In this document: piece by piece, positions 5,955 through 11,886 of the stretch
Position numbering within the stretch: position 1 is the first letter of the stretch
Layout of the letters: every line of letters starts with the position of its first letter
DNA from: DAOOWV01 sp035371485
GTDB lineage: Bacteria; Patescibacteriota; Dojkabacteria; JAFGLO01
Direction: 5' to 3'
Assembly (NCBI GenBank): GCA_035371485.1
Contig: DAOOWV010000028.1
Coordinates: forward strand, 1-11,886
Length of the DNA: 11,886 nucleotides
Notes under the pieces: model-generated
Told to the model about the DNA's origin: nothing
Database searches by the model: none
Seen by the model: the letters and a program-made list of their open reading frames with translations, nothing else
Made by a program: the position numbers and the translations under genes

Positions 5955-7871
5955 ATGGTTACTGAAAGTTCATCATATGGTGCAGACAATATTACAATCT
6001 TAAAAGGATTGGAAGCGGTGCGTAAGCGTCCAGCTATGTATATCGGTTCAACGGACGAACATGGGTTGCATCACATTATTTACGAACTTATTGACAACTC
6101 AATTGATGAAGCTATTGCAGGATTTTGTGATACTATTTGGGTAACTATTCACAAAGACGGATCACTTACTGTACGTGATAATGGTAGAGGTATTCCTGTT
6201 GGTATTCATACCAAAACAGGTAAATCTGCACTAGAAATTGCTATGACTAATCTTCATGCTGGTGGAAAATTTGATAAAAAATCATATAAAGTTTCATCTG
6301 GTTTACATGGTGTAGGAATGAAGTGTACTAATGCATTATCTGAATGGATGTTAACTCGTGTGTATACTGACGGTGGTATTTATGAGCAAAAATATGAAAG
6401 AGGAATCCCAGTTACAGAGGTTGAAAAAAAAGGCGATACTAAAGAACATGGAACCGAGCATACTTTCTATCCAGATAAAGAAATATTCAGTACGACAGAG
6501 TTTAAGTTAAACACCATTGTTAAAAGATGTCGTCAACAAGCATTTTTGGTTGCTGGATTGATGTTTTTCGTAACTGATGAAAGATTAGAGGAACCTAAAA
6601 AATATTCTTGTTATTTTGAAAGCGGAATTAAAAGTTATGTGAGAATAATAAACTCTGGAAGTACTATATTAAGTGGAGTTTTTACCTGTAATGATACTGT
6701 TGATGATGTGATGGTTGAAATTGCACTCCAATATCGTGGATCAAACGATATGGAGATTAAATCTTTTTCAAATAACATTCTTAATGTTGAAGGAGGAATG
6801 CATGAAGTTGGTTTTAAATCAGGATTAACAAAGGTTCTAAATGAATATGCCAAGAAGAAAGAATTGATAAAAAATATAAAAGATCAATTAACTGGAGATG
6901 ATGTCAGAGAGGGTTTAACTGCTATTGTTTCTGTAAAAGTTAGAGAACCTCAATTTGAGGGTCAGACTAAAATGAAATTAAATAATCCTGAGGTTAGGGG
7001 TGCTGTTTATAAAGTTATGTATGACAAGTTTCTTGAATATTTGGAAGAATTCCCTGATTCCGCTAAGGCAATAATGGAAAAATGTTTTCTTGCAAGGAAA
7101 GCACGTATTGCTGCAAAAGCTGCGAGAGAAAGTGTTATGAGAAAAGGTGTACTTTCAGGACCAACTTTACCTGGTAAATTGGCTGATTGTACAGAAACGG
7201 ACCCAGTTAAGTCGGAATTATATATTGTTGAAGGAGACAGTGCAGGTGGTTCAGCAAAGCAGGCAAGAGATAGATTTACTCAGGCAGTTTTCCCTTTGAG
7301 AGGAAAACCACTAAATGCTGAAAAGGCAGGTATTGCAAATATTCTTAAAAATAAAGAATTAGAAGGGCTGGTTACTGCTATGGGTGCTGGAATCGGAGAT
7401 CAAATAAATTTGGAAAAAATAAGGTATCACAAGTTGATCATAATGACTGATGCAGATGTTGATGGCTCTCATATTGTAACATTGGTTTTGACATTCCTTT
7501 TTAGGCATATGAGAAAAATGATTGAAAGTGGATTTGTTTATGTAGCTCAACCACCATTGTTTAAAATAGTTGATACTAGAAAAAATGTATTTTGGGTTAA
7601 AGATGAAATTGAGAGAGATAATAAAGTCGCAGAAATTTTGGCAAATGGAAACAAAATTGTTAATGTACAAAGATTTAAAGGTCTAGGAGAAATGAATCCT
7701 GAGCAGTTGTGGGAAACGACAATGAATCCTGAAGTAAGAATCCTCAAACAAATAAATATTGATGATGCTGAGGAAGCAAATAGAATTTTTACCACTCTGA
7801 TGGGTGATGAAGTTGCTCCAAGAAGAAGATTTATTCTCGAGCATTCACAATTTGCTGAGCTTGACATCTGA
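5955..7871 (+). CDS. gyrB: DNA gyrase subunit B
   Basis: The 638-residue product is the ATPase and TOPRIM subunit of type IIA topoisomerase, which introduces negative supercoils together with GyrA. The GHKL ATPase domain has YELIDNSIDEA (Glu44 as general base, Asn48 binding Mg-ATP), RDNGRGIP (74-81) and the ATP lid GLHGVG (116-121). The transducer domain has QTK (337-339), whose Lys contacts the ATP gamma-phosphate. The TOPRIM domain has ELYIVEGDSAGGSA (421-434), PLRGKPLN (447-454) and MTDADVDGSH (497-506, Asp499/501/503). The C-terminal tail has QRFKGLGEM (572-580). Length is near that of Gram-positive-type GyrB (about 640), without the Gram-negative insertion. A ParE identity is possible in principle but KGLGEMNPEQLWETTM fits GyrB. 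After the conserved GVG the segment reads MKCTNALSEW, slightly unlike the common SVVNALSEW. gyrA is not in the window. Confidence 0.97.
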   Translation: MVTESSSYGADNITILKGLEAVRKRPAMYIGSTDEHGLHHIIYELIDNSIDEAIAGFCDTIWVTIHKDGSLTVRDNGRGIPVGIHTKTGKSALEIAMTNLHAGGKFDKKSYKVSSGLHGVGMKCTNALSEWMLTRVYTDGGIYEQKYERGIPVTEVEKKGDTKEHGTEHTFYPDKEIFSTTEFKLNTIVKRCRQQAFLVAGLMFFVTDERLEEPKKYSCYFESGIKSYVRIINSGSTILSGVFTCNDTVDDVMVEIALQYRGSNDMEIKSFSNNILNVEGGMHEVGFKSGLTKVLNEYAKKKELIKNIKDQLTGDDVREGLTAIVSVKVREPQFEGQTKMKLNNPEVRGAVYKVMYDKFLEYLEEFPDSAKAIMEKCFLARKARIAAKAARESVMRKGVLSGPTLPGKLADCTETDPVKSELYIVEGDSAGGSAKQARDRFTQAVFPLRGKPLNAEKAGIANILKNKELEGLVTAMGAGIGDQINLEKIRYHKLIIMTDADVDGSHIVTLVLTFLFRHMRKMIESGFVYVAQPPLFKIVDTRKNVFWVKDEIERDNKVAEILANGNKIVNVQRFKGLGEMNPEQLWETTMNPEVRILKQINIDDAEEANRIFTTLMGDEVAPRRRFILEHSQFAELDI

Positions 7872-7892
7872 AATTTTGAGTTTTAAATTCTA

Positions 7893-7914
7893 AATTTTAA
7901 ATTAATTTAAAATT
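7893..7914. repeat. Perfect 22-bp AT-only palindrome between gyrB and clpP
   Basis: Bases 7893-7914 equal their own reverse complement, with no loop. They sit in a wholly AT-dominated spacer (7871-7943) of related TTTAAATT/AAATTTAA words. It may act as a weak bidirectional terminator or be a member of an AT repeat family; no protein-binding family is recognised. Confidence 0.6.
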
Positions 7915-7921
7915 CATAATT

Positions 7922-7934
7922 TATAATTTATAAT
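7922..7934 (+). promoter_or_regulatory. Tandem -10 boxes for clpP
   Basis: Two exact TATAAT hexamers occur at 7922-7927 and 7929-7934. The second has a weak -35 (TTTAAA, 7906-7911) 17 bases upstream, inside the palindrome. Its start would fall at about 7941-7943, next to the GTG start at 7944. The AT richness makes chance TATAAT matches likely, so this is moderate evidence. Confidence 0.5.
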
Positions 7935-7943
7935 TTTGAAAAT

Positions 7944-8534
7944 GTGTCATATATAATACCAACAGTTTTAGAAAGAACAAGGAGTGGAGAAGTTTCTTAT
8001 GATTTGTATTCGAGACTATTGAAGGATAGAATAGTTTTTGTGCATGGAGGGGTGGACACTGACATGGCAAATATTGTTGTCGCTCAACTTTTATATTTAG
8101 AAAAAGAATCTACCAAAGAAGATATTCATATGTATATCAATTCTCATGGTGGCTCAATAATGGATGGAATGGCAATTCACGATACAATGAAACATATTAA
8201 ATGTGATGTCTCGACAATTGTTGTGGGGATGGCTTTATCAATGGGAGCTTTTCTATTAGCATCAGGTACCAAAGGAAAACGCTTTGCCTTGCCTAACAGT
8301 ACGATATTGATTCATCAACCAATGCTTACACTTGAAGATACTTTTCAAGTTACAGAATTAGAAATACAAGCTGAACATTCAAAAAGAGTAAAAGCAAATT
8401 TACTTGATAGCTTTTCTAAATATACTGGTCAATCAAAAGAAAAGCTAAAGAGTGATATGGAAAGGGATTACTGGTTAAATGCAACAGAGGCAAAAGAATA
8501 TGGTATAATTGACAAGGTTTTAAAAAGTAGTTAA
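7944..8534 (+). CDS. clpP: ATP-dependent Clp protease proteolytic subunit
   Basis: The 196-residue serine peptidase forms the tetradecameric chamber that degrades proteins unfolded by ClpX or ClpC/ClpA. The catalytic triad is Ser99 in GMALSMGAFLL, His124 in ILIHQPM and Asp175 in MERDYWLNATEAKEYG. The protein starts MSYIIPTVLERTRSGEVSYDLYSRLLKDRI, matching the mature N-terminal region without a propeptide. GTG at 7944 is the only sensible start, since the ATG at 7942 is out of frame and meets a stop after four codons. The usual NSPGGS oxyanion-hole motif reads NSHGGS (67-71), and the segment after IHQP is LTLEDTFQ rather than the common GG-x-QGQ. The triad is intact, so activity is likely. Neither clpX nor clpC is nearby. 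Confidence 0.95.
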   Translation: MSYIIPTVLERTRSGEVSYDLYSRLLKDRIVFVHGGVDTDMANIVVAQLLYLEKESTKEDIHMYINSHGGSIMDGMAIHDTMKHIKCDVSTIVVGMALSMGAFLLASGTKGKRFALPNSTILIHQPMLTLEDTFQVTELEIQAEHSKRVKANLLDSFSKYTGQSKEKLKSDMERDYWLNATEAKEYGIIDKVLKSS

Positions 8535-8546
8535 AAATGTGTTGAT

Positions 8547-8623
8547 GTCCGATTAGCTCAGTTGGTTAGAGCACTCCGTTGACATCGGAGAGGTCGAAGG
8601 TTCGAGTCCCTCATCGGACACCA
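8547..8623 (+). tRNA. tRNA-Val, anticodon GAC
   Basis: This is a 77-base cloverleaf with encoded CCA. The acceptor stem GTCCGAT/ATCGGAC (8547-8553/8613-8619) pairs perfectly. The D stem is GCTC/GAGC, the anticodon stem is CTCCG/CGGAG, and loop TTGACAT puts GAC at 8581-8583, reading GUC and GUU. The T arm is GAAGG/CCCTC with loop TTCGAGT and one A-C mismatch (8598 with 8610). It begins 12 bases after the clpP stop in the same direction, so it is probably co-transcribed with clpP and processed out. Together with the UAC tRNA it can cover all valine codons. Confidence 0.97.
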
Positions 8624-8628
8624 TATTG

Positions 8629-8656
8629 AATTAATATAGTATTTCTAATATTAATT
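8629..8656. terminator. AT-only inverted repeat downstream of tRNA-Val(GAC)
   Basis: Perfect 9-bp arms AATTAATAT (8629-8637) and ATATTAATT (8648-8656) enclose a 10-base loop. A T-rich tract including T7 follows at 8672-8678. It could help end the clpP-tRNA transcript, or be an operator for the gene at 8681. The stem has no G or C, so it would be a weak terminator. Confidence 0.4.
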
Positions 8657-8680
8657 AGATTTCATTTGTTATTTTTTTAT

Positions 8681-9193
8681 ATGAAACATTCAGCAATTAA
8701 AATATTATTTATGATTTTAATAAGTTTTGTTATTGGATTTATATTGATAGCCCCAAAGGTTTATGCGGAGGATTCTTCTCAAGAAACTTCAGAGAATTAT
8801 GATACTTCCGAATATTATCTTTTTCATAGTGAAACATGTCCACATTGTAAAAATGTAATTTCCTATCTAGAGAAAAATGACGTAATCGATAAAGTAAAGC
8901 TTATGGAAATTCCAAGTTCAACAACCGATTCTCGTGATAAAGTATGGGAAAATCAAGAATTGATGGATACTGTGTCTATTGAACTCAATATTCCAGAAGA
9001 TCAACGAGGGAGTGTGCCTTTAATGGTTCATGGGGATGAATATAAGATGGGTTCAACAGAAATTACTGACTATGTTAGAGATGAATTTGATATTGTTGAG
9101 AAAAAACCTATGAGTCCTGCGGTTATTGTGTTACTAAGTGTTGGGGGAATAGGTATTTTGGCAGTGTTAATGTATAAAGTTGCTTTATCCTAG
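8681..9193 (+). CDS. Secreted, C-terminally membrane-anchored thioredoxin-fold protein (CPHC)
   Basis: The ATG at 8681 gives 170 residues with a textbook signal peptide (positive MKHSAIK, hydrophobic 8-24, cleavage after KVYA at 29). An upstream TTG at 8666 would only add five residues before it, so ATG is preferred. The thioredoxin/glutaredoxin-like domain runs from about 44 to 135: strand YYLFHS, redox motif CPHC (Cys53, Cys56) at a helix start, then a cis-Pro motif SVPLMVHGDEYKMGS (Pro113). A final membrane helix spans 146-166. The mature domain therefore lies outside the membrane and should be redox-active, for example in disulfide exchange. CPHC is the dipeptide of DsbA-type oxidases, but the small size fits a glutaredoxin-like protein. 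The next gene begins 3 bases after its stop, so the two form an operon. Confidence 0.82.
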   Translation: MKHSAIKILFMILISFVIGFILIAPKVYAEDSSQETSENYDTSEYYLFHSETCPHCKNVISYLEKNDVIDKVKLMEIPSSTTDSRDKVWENQELMDTVSIELNIPEDQRGSVPLMVHGDEYKMGSTEITDYVRDEFDIVEKKPMSPAVIVLLSVGGIGILAVLMYKVALS

Positions 9194-9196
9194 AAA

Positions 9197-10003
9197 ATGG
9201 GATTATCAATTCCTGAGTTTTATAGGCAAAACAGAAGGGAAATGTTAGACTTTATAAACCTGTATCAACGAACTTATTCTAATTCATGTAATTCCGATCA
9301 AAAAATAAAAGGAGTTGTTGCTCCTTATGGTGATTATTCTTATTATCTGGGGTCAACAATATCTGTATTTAATCCTTTTTGGGGTAATAAAGAACTAAAA
9401 TCATCTTCAAATGTGGTTCTTATTTTTCATACTAATCGCATAAAAGCTCCACAAGCACTGATACTTGGGGGTAAGAAGTGGGAAACGCCGTTGGGGGAAA
9501 TCAATGGAAATCCTGAATTTGCCTACAGTATGTCGAAAGCTATTGCTGAAGTAAAAATATCAGACTTAAGCGTGGAAAATGAGTTACCAATAAAATATAT
9601 ATTACCATTAATACGTTACTATAATGTTCAAAATACAAATATTGTTCCAGTAGCCGTCTCAGATGCTGTCTCAGGTACCAGTATTACTAACATATTAGAT
9701 TATTTAAATAAAATTCCGAATACGTATTTTATTATTTGCGGGAATATAGTTAAAAGTAAAATTAATCTTTCAAGTCAACCAATTATTGAGGGAATTGTTT
9801 CTTCTCTCGTGGATAGAAACATTACTAAGTTAGGCCAATTAATTCAATACACATCATTTCCAAATTGTTTTTTAGGGTTAATTAATTTCGCACTGAACAA
9901 TGATTTCGTGATAACTAGAAATCCAGAGGTGGATGATTATGTATTTAGAATTAGAAGTAAAAGACTGTTGGGTGCAATATCCTTTATGGTAAAAAGGCCA
10001 TAA
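9197..10003 (+). CDS. Divergent MEMO1-family (AmmeMemoRadiSam system protein B-like) protein
   Basis: The 268-residue cytoplasmic-looking product resembles the MEMO1 fold, related to extradiol dioxygenases. Matching segments are REMLDFINLYQRTY near the N terminus, GVVAPYGDYSYYLG (39-52; family GVVAPHAGYxYSG), VVLIFHTN (73-80; family VVILGPNH), WETPLGEIN (95-103; family W-x-TPLGE) and VENELPIKYILPLIRYY...NIVPVAV (126-154; family HSxExxLPFLQ). The metal or active-site residues are mostly changed: His to Tyr at APH (Tyr44), the GPNH His shifted in FHTN, the HS-x-E His lost, and the later DxSHY segment replaced by CGNIVKS. It is therefore probably not a canonical redox or dioxygenase-like enzyme. 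It follows the CPHC protein by 3 bases. The usual AmmeMemoRadiSam partners (an AMMECR1 protein and a radical SAM protein) are not seen. Confidence 0.68.
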   Translation: MGLSIPEFYRQNRREMLDFINLYQRTYSNSCNSDQKIKGVVAPYGDYSYYLGSTISVFNPFWGNKELKSSSNVVLIFHTNRIKAPQALILGGKKWETPLGEINGNPEFAYSMSKAIAEVKISDLSVENELPIKYILPLIRYYNVQNTNIVPVAVSDAVSGTSITNILDYLNKIPNTYFIICGNIVKSKINLSSQPIIEGIVSSLVDRNITKLGQLIQYTSFPNCFLGLINFALNNDFVITRNPEVDDYVFRIRSKRLLGAISFMVKRP

Positions 10004-10006
10004 AAA

Positions 10007-10015
10007 TGGTATAAT
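10007..10015 (+). promoter_or_regulatory. Extended -10 promoter of the AI-2E-family gene, probably leaderless
   Basis: TGGTATAAT (TG at 10007-10008, TATAAT at 10010-10015) is a perfect extended -10. Only 7 bases separate it from ATG at 10023, so transcription should begin at or beside the A of the start codon. A poor -35-like TGGTAA sits 17 bases upstream (9987-9992), which an extended -10 tolerates. No ribosome binding site can fit. Confidence 0.7.
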
Positions 10016-10022
10016 ACTTGTT

Positions 10023-11108
10023 ATGGAAAAAGATAGAAACATTGTACAAATATATATTGGAAAAGAGACCATTGTATCTGTCGTTTTAACCTTATGTGGA
10101 CTATATTTGGCCTTTATTATGTTAAAGCAAATTTTTGATGTAATTTTGCTTCTTTTTATTGCATATATCATTTCAATTGCACTGAGACCTTCAATTGACA
10201 AATTAATCAGTAAAAATGTCAATAAAAATTTGGCGATATTGCTCATATATTTTGTGCTAGTATTGTTTATTCTTGCACTGTTTTCTTTCATTATTTTTCC
10301 AGTAAAAGCACAGGTTGATTCATATGTCAGTAGCGGAAATGTTAAAGAACTTATAGATGGAATTGCTTCGAAATTAGGATCTCTTGAGGGGTTTTTAGGA
10401 CAATTCGGTGTAAATTTAAATAAAAATGAGATTGCTAACAAAATTACTAGTCAATTATCAGGAACTGACGGTCTTTTAGAAGGAGTTTTAATGGGTGGAG
10501 TTTCTTTTGCAAATTCAATACTTACAGGACTTTTTTCTCTTTTCATTGTTATAATCGCTTCAATTTACATCACGTTTGCGTATGATGGATTTATGGTCTG
10601 GGGGTTGAAATTAATAAAAAATACTGAAAAAAGAAAAGAAATAAGTAACCTGATAAGATTAATTAATGTAAAATTAGGGTATTGGATTCAGGGGCAGATT
10701 ATTTTGATTTTAATTATATTTCTCTCCTCATTACTAATACTTACCATTTTTAAATTTCCACTTGCTCTACCTTTGGCTTTAATAGCTGGTATGTTTGAGT
10801 TGGTACCAACAATAGGTCCTTTTATTTCAATACTTTTTCCAGTAATTATTGCACTAGTTATGGGAAATGCTGTTCAATTAGTTGGAGTGACTATTTCATA
10901 TCTAATAATTCAACAGGTTCAGACGTATGTTATCAGTCCTAAAATTATGTCAAATGCCATAAAAATACATCCATTTTTAATTTTGCTTTCAGTTCTTATA
11001 GGTGGAAAACTCATGGGACCAATAGGTGCAGTATTGGCTATTCCATTGGCAGGAATATTAGGGATAGTTTTCAAGTTTTATATTCTTAAAGAAAAAGAAG
11101 AGAAGTAA
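10023..11108 (+). CDS. AI-2E family transporter
   Basis: The 361-residue membrane protein has hydrophobic segments near 17-36, 38-55, 69-93, 165-187, 224-245, 246-285 and 315-350, with a hydrophilic extracytoplasmic or coiled region at about 96-155. Family motifs are ELVPTIGPFIS (259-269) and the C-terminal SPKIMSNAIKIHPFLILL...GGKLMGPIGAVLAIPLAG (305-344), matching the PKI-x(5)-HP...G-x-(L/M)-x-G-x-x-G-x-(V/L)-x-A-x-P signature. Family members include putative AI-2 exporters (TqsA), sodium/proton antiporters and other transporters, so the substrate cannot be inferred. It starts 19 bases after the MEMO1-like gene but has its own promoter. Confidence 0.92.
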   Translation: MEKDRNIVQIYIGKETIVSVVLTLCGLYLAFIMLKQIFDVILLLFIAYIISIALRPSIDKLISKNVNKNLAILLIYFVLVLFILALFSFIIFPVKAQVDSYVSSGNVKELIDGIASKLGSLEGFLGQFGVNLNKNEIANKITSQLSGTDGLLEGVLMGGVSFANSILTGLFSLFIVIIASIYITFAYDGFMVWGLKLIKNTEKRKEISNLIRLINVKLGYWIQGQIILILIIFLSSLLILTIFKFPLALPLALIAGMFELVPTIGPFISILFPVIIALVMGNAVQLVGVTISYLIIQQVQTYVISPKIMSNAIKIHPFLILLSVLIGGKLMGPIGAVLAIPLAGILGIVFKFYILKEKEEK

Positions 11109-11121
11109 AATAGAGAAAATT

Positions 11122-11147
11122 AGTTGTTGATTACTTTTCTAACAACT
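11122..11147 (+). promoter_or_regulatory. Inverted repeat overlapping the promoter, candidate operator
   Basis: Perfect arms AGTTGTT (11122-11128) and AACAACT (11141-11147) flank a 12-base centre. The left arm covers the first bases of the -35 box and the right arm touches the extended -10 of the next gene. No poly-T run follows the right arm, so it is unlikely to be a terminator. A dimeric repressor bound here would block the promoter. Confidence 0.5.
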
Positions 11148-11155
11148 GTTATAAT
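11127..11155 (+). promoter_or_regulatory. Strong sigma70-type promoter for the PEP-synthase-like gene
   Basis: TTGATT (11127-11132) and TATAAT (11150-11155) are 17 bases apart, and TG at 11147-11148 makes the -10 extended. The start is expected near 11162, giving a leader of about 56 bases to the ATG at 11218. The leader ends in A-rich AAAAAAAGAAAACAA with only a poor ribosome binding site. Confidence 0.75.
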
Positions 11156-11217
11156 TAGTCTGTCTAAATTTATTCTGCCCAAAAGTGCCCTTCCAGTTTT
11201 TTAAAAAAAGAAAACAA

Positions 11218-11886
11218 ATGCCACCAGAGCAAATAAAAGATGATGTGTTTTTGATCTTTCATGATGAAATTACAAAGGCAGTGGTTGAAAAATATTCTAA
11301 TGATTTAAGACTTCTGTGTGGTAGAAAAGGTTACAGCATTGCTCAAATAACTCCATTTGATATACCAATTCCCGATTATTTCATAATAAGTTCAAATATA
11401 TTTGAAATACTTTTTATGCAGAAGTTGATGGAGTATAGGGATAAGGATAAATATGATGCTTTAAAGATTGAACCTCCTTCAGTAATAATTCCTGATGAAG
11501 TATCGAGAGATATATATAAATATTATGCGAGATTATCTGGCTTTTCAGATGCTTGGATAGGTATTAGACCTTCAATTGTTCTACCCGATTATGCAGAAAG
11601 TGTCAATTTTTCAGGACAGATTCCAACATTTCTAAATGTTAGAGGTGAAGATGATTTAATCTCTGCAATTGAGAGAACTTATAAAAATTTTTGGGATAGG
11701 GATGTAATAAACTTCCTTATTAATTCTGATGTAAAAATTTCTGATGTTAGACTTGCAATCGTTGTTCAAAAAATGGTTCAATCTGAGTCTGCTGGAGTAG
11801 TTTTTACCTCTAATCCGATAACAAAGGATAAATCACAAGTTATGATAGAAGCTGTGTATGGTTTGGGTGATACTATTGCTGATGGG
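11218..11886 (+). CDS. PEP/pyruvate-binding domain protein, PEP-synthase-like (N-terminal part)
   Basis: The frame is open from ATG 11218 to the window edge (223 codons) and continues beyond it. The sequence follows the N-terminal ATP-grasp domain of phosphoenolpyruvate synthase and pyruvate phosphate dikinase: CGRKGYSIAQITPFDIPIPDYFIIS (34-58; family GGKGANLGEL...G-x-PVPPGF), IRPSIVLPDYAESVNFSGQIPTFLNVRGEDDL (116-147; family VRSSA...EDxxxxSFAGQxxTFLN), VRLAIVVQKMVQSESAGVVFTSNPIT (177-202) and MIEAVYGLGDTIADG (209-223). This domain phosphorylates the central His using ATP. The usual VRSSAT-x-ED reads IRPSIVLPDY, keeping Arg117 but losing the acidic pair, so the protein may be a divergent relative and not a canonical PEP synthase. 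The phosphohistidine and PEP-binding domains lie outside the window. Confidence 0.85.
   Translation, partial: MPPEQIKDDVFLIFHDEITKAVVEKYSNDLRLLCGRKGYSIAQITPFDIPIPDYFIISSNIFEILFMQKLMEYRDKDKYDALKIEPPSVIIPDEVSRDIYKYYARLSGFSDAWIGIRPSIVLPDYAESVNFSGQIPTFLNVRGEDDLISAIERTYKNFWDRDVINFLINSDVKISDVRLAIVVQKMVQSESAGVVFTSNPITKDKSQVMIEAVYGLGDTIADG

Noticed and set aside
9878..10441. 187-residue minus-strand frame over the AI-2E-family gene start
   Set aside because: It is antisense to two supported genes and an extended -10 promoter and has no recognisable motifs.

Overview
The window is an AT-rich bacterial chromosome segment with short intergenic gaps. It mixes conserved housekeeping genes (gyrB, clpP, a rodA/ftsW-type SEDS gene, two tRNA-Val genes) with membrane-anchored or exported proteins of poorly known or degenerate families. 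The AT bias, divergent or degenerate enzyme families, scattered housekeeping genes and ELWxxDGT-repeat exoprotein suggest a Candidate Phyla Radiation (Patescibacteria) genome, perhaps of the Dojkabacteria or Microgenomates kind. That placement is an inference; the sequence alone does not prove it. UGA acts as a stop (gyrB, for example, ends in TGA), so the recoded UGA=Gly code is not supported.

Layout. Bases 2-256 are the 3' end of a probable phosphotransferase-type gene. A strong promoter (336-364) then drives tRNA-Val(UAC) at 381-457, whose last 12 bases recur at 502-513. A 330-base gene-free stretch follows, with several strong inverted repeats that may form a structured RNA or be remnants of a mobile repeat. 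Gene 788-2035 encodes a membrane-anchored deacetylase-like protein fused to a glutaredoxin-like domain; both domains lack expected catalytic residues. Bases 2310-3592 hold a broken ELWxxDGT-repeat exoprotein gene with three frame changes. Gene 3616-4500 encodes a membrane protein with one carboxypeptidase-regulatory-like domain and a cut-off second one.

The SEDS glycosyltransferase gene (complement 4516-5820) is divergent from gyrB (5955-7871), which has a clear TTGAGT-N17-TATGAT promoter. After an AT-only palindromic spacer comes clpP (7944-8534) and, 12 bases later, tRNA-Val(GAC) (8547-8623). Next is a two-gene unit: a secreted, C-terminally anchored thioredoxin-fold protein with a CPHC motif (8681-9193), and a MEMO1-like protein (9197-10003) lacking the family's metal-site histidines. 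An AI-2E-family transporter (10023-11108) follows with its own extended -10 promoter. The window ends inside a PEP-synthase-like gene (11218 onward), behind a near-consensus promoter embedded in an inverted repeat.

The genes do not form one pathway. Two themes stand out: cell-envelope proteins (peptidoglycan synthesis, anchored thioredoxin-fold proteins, exoproteins), and promoters placed so close to start codons that several mRNAs are probably leaderless. No complete novel system such as a defence island, CRISPR array or mobile element is evident.
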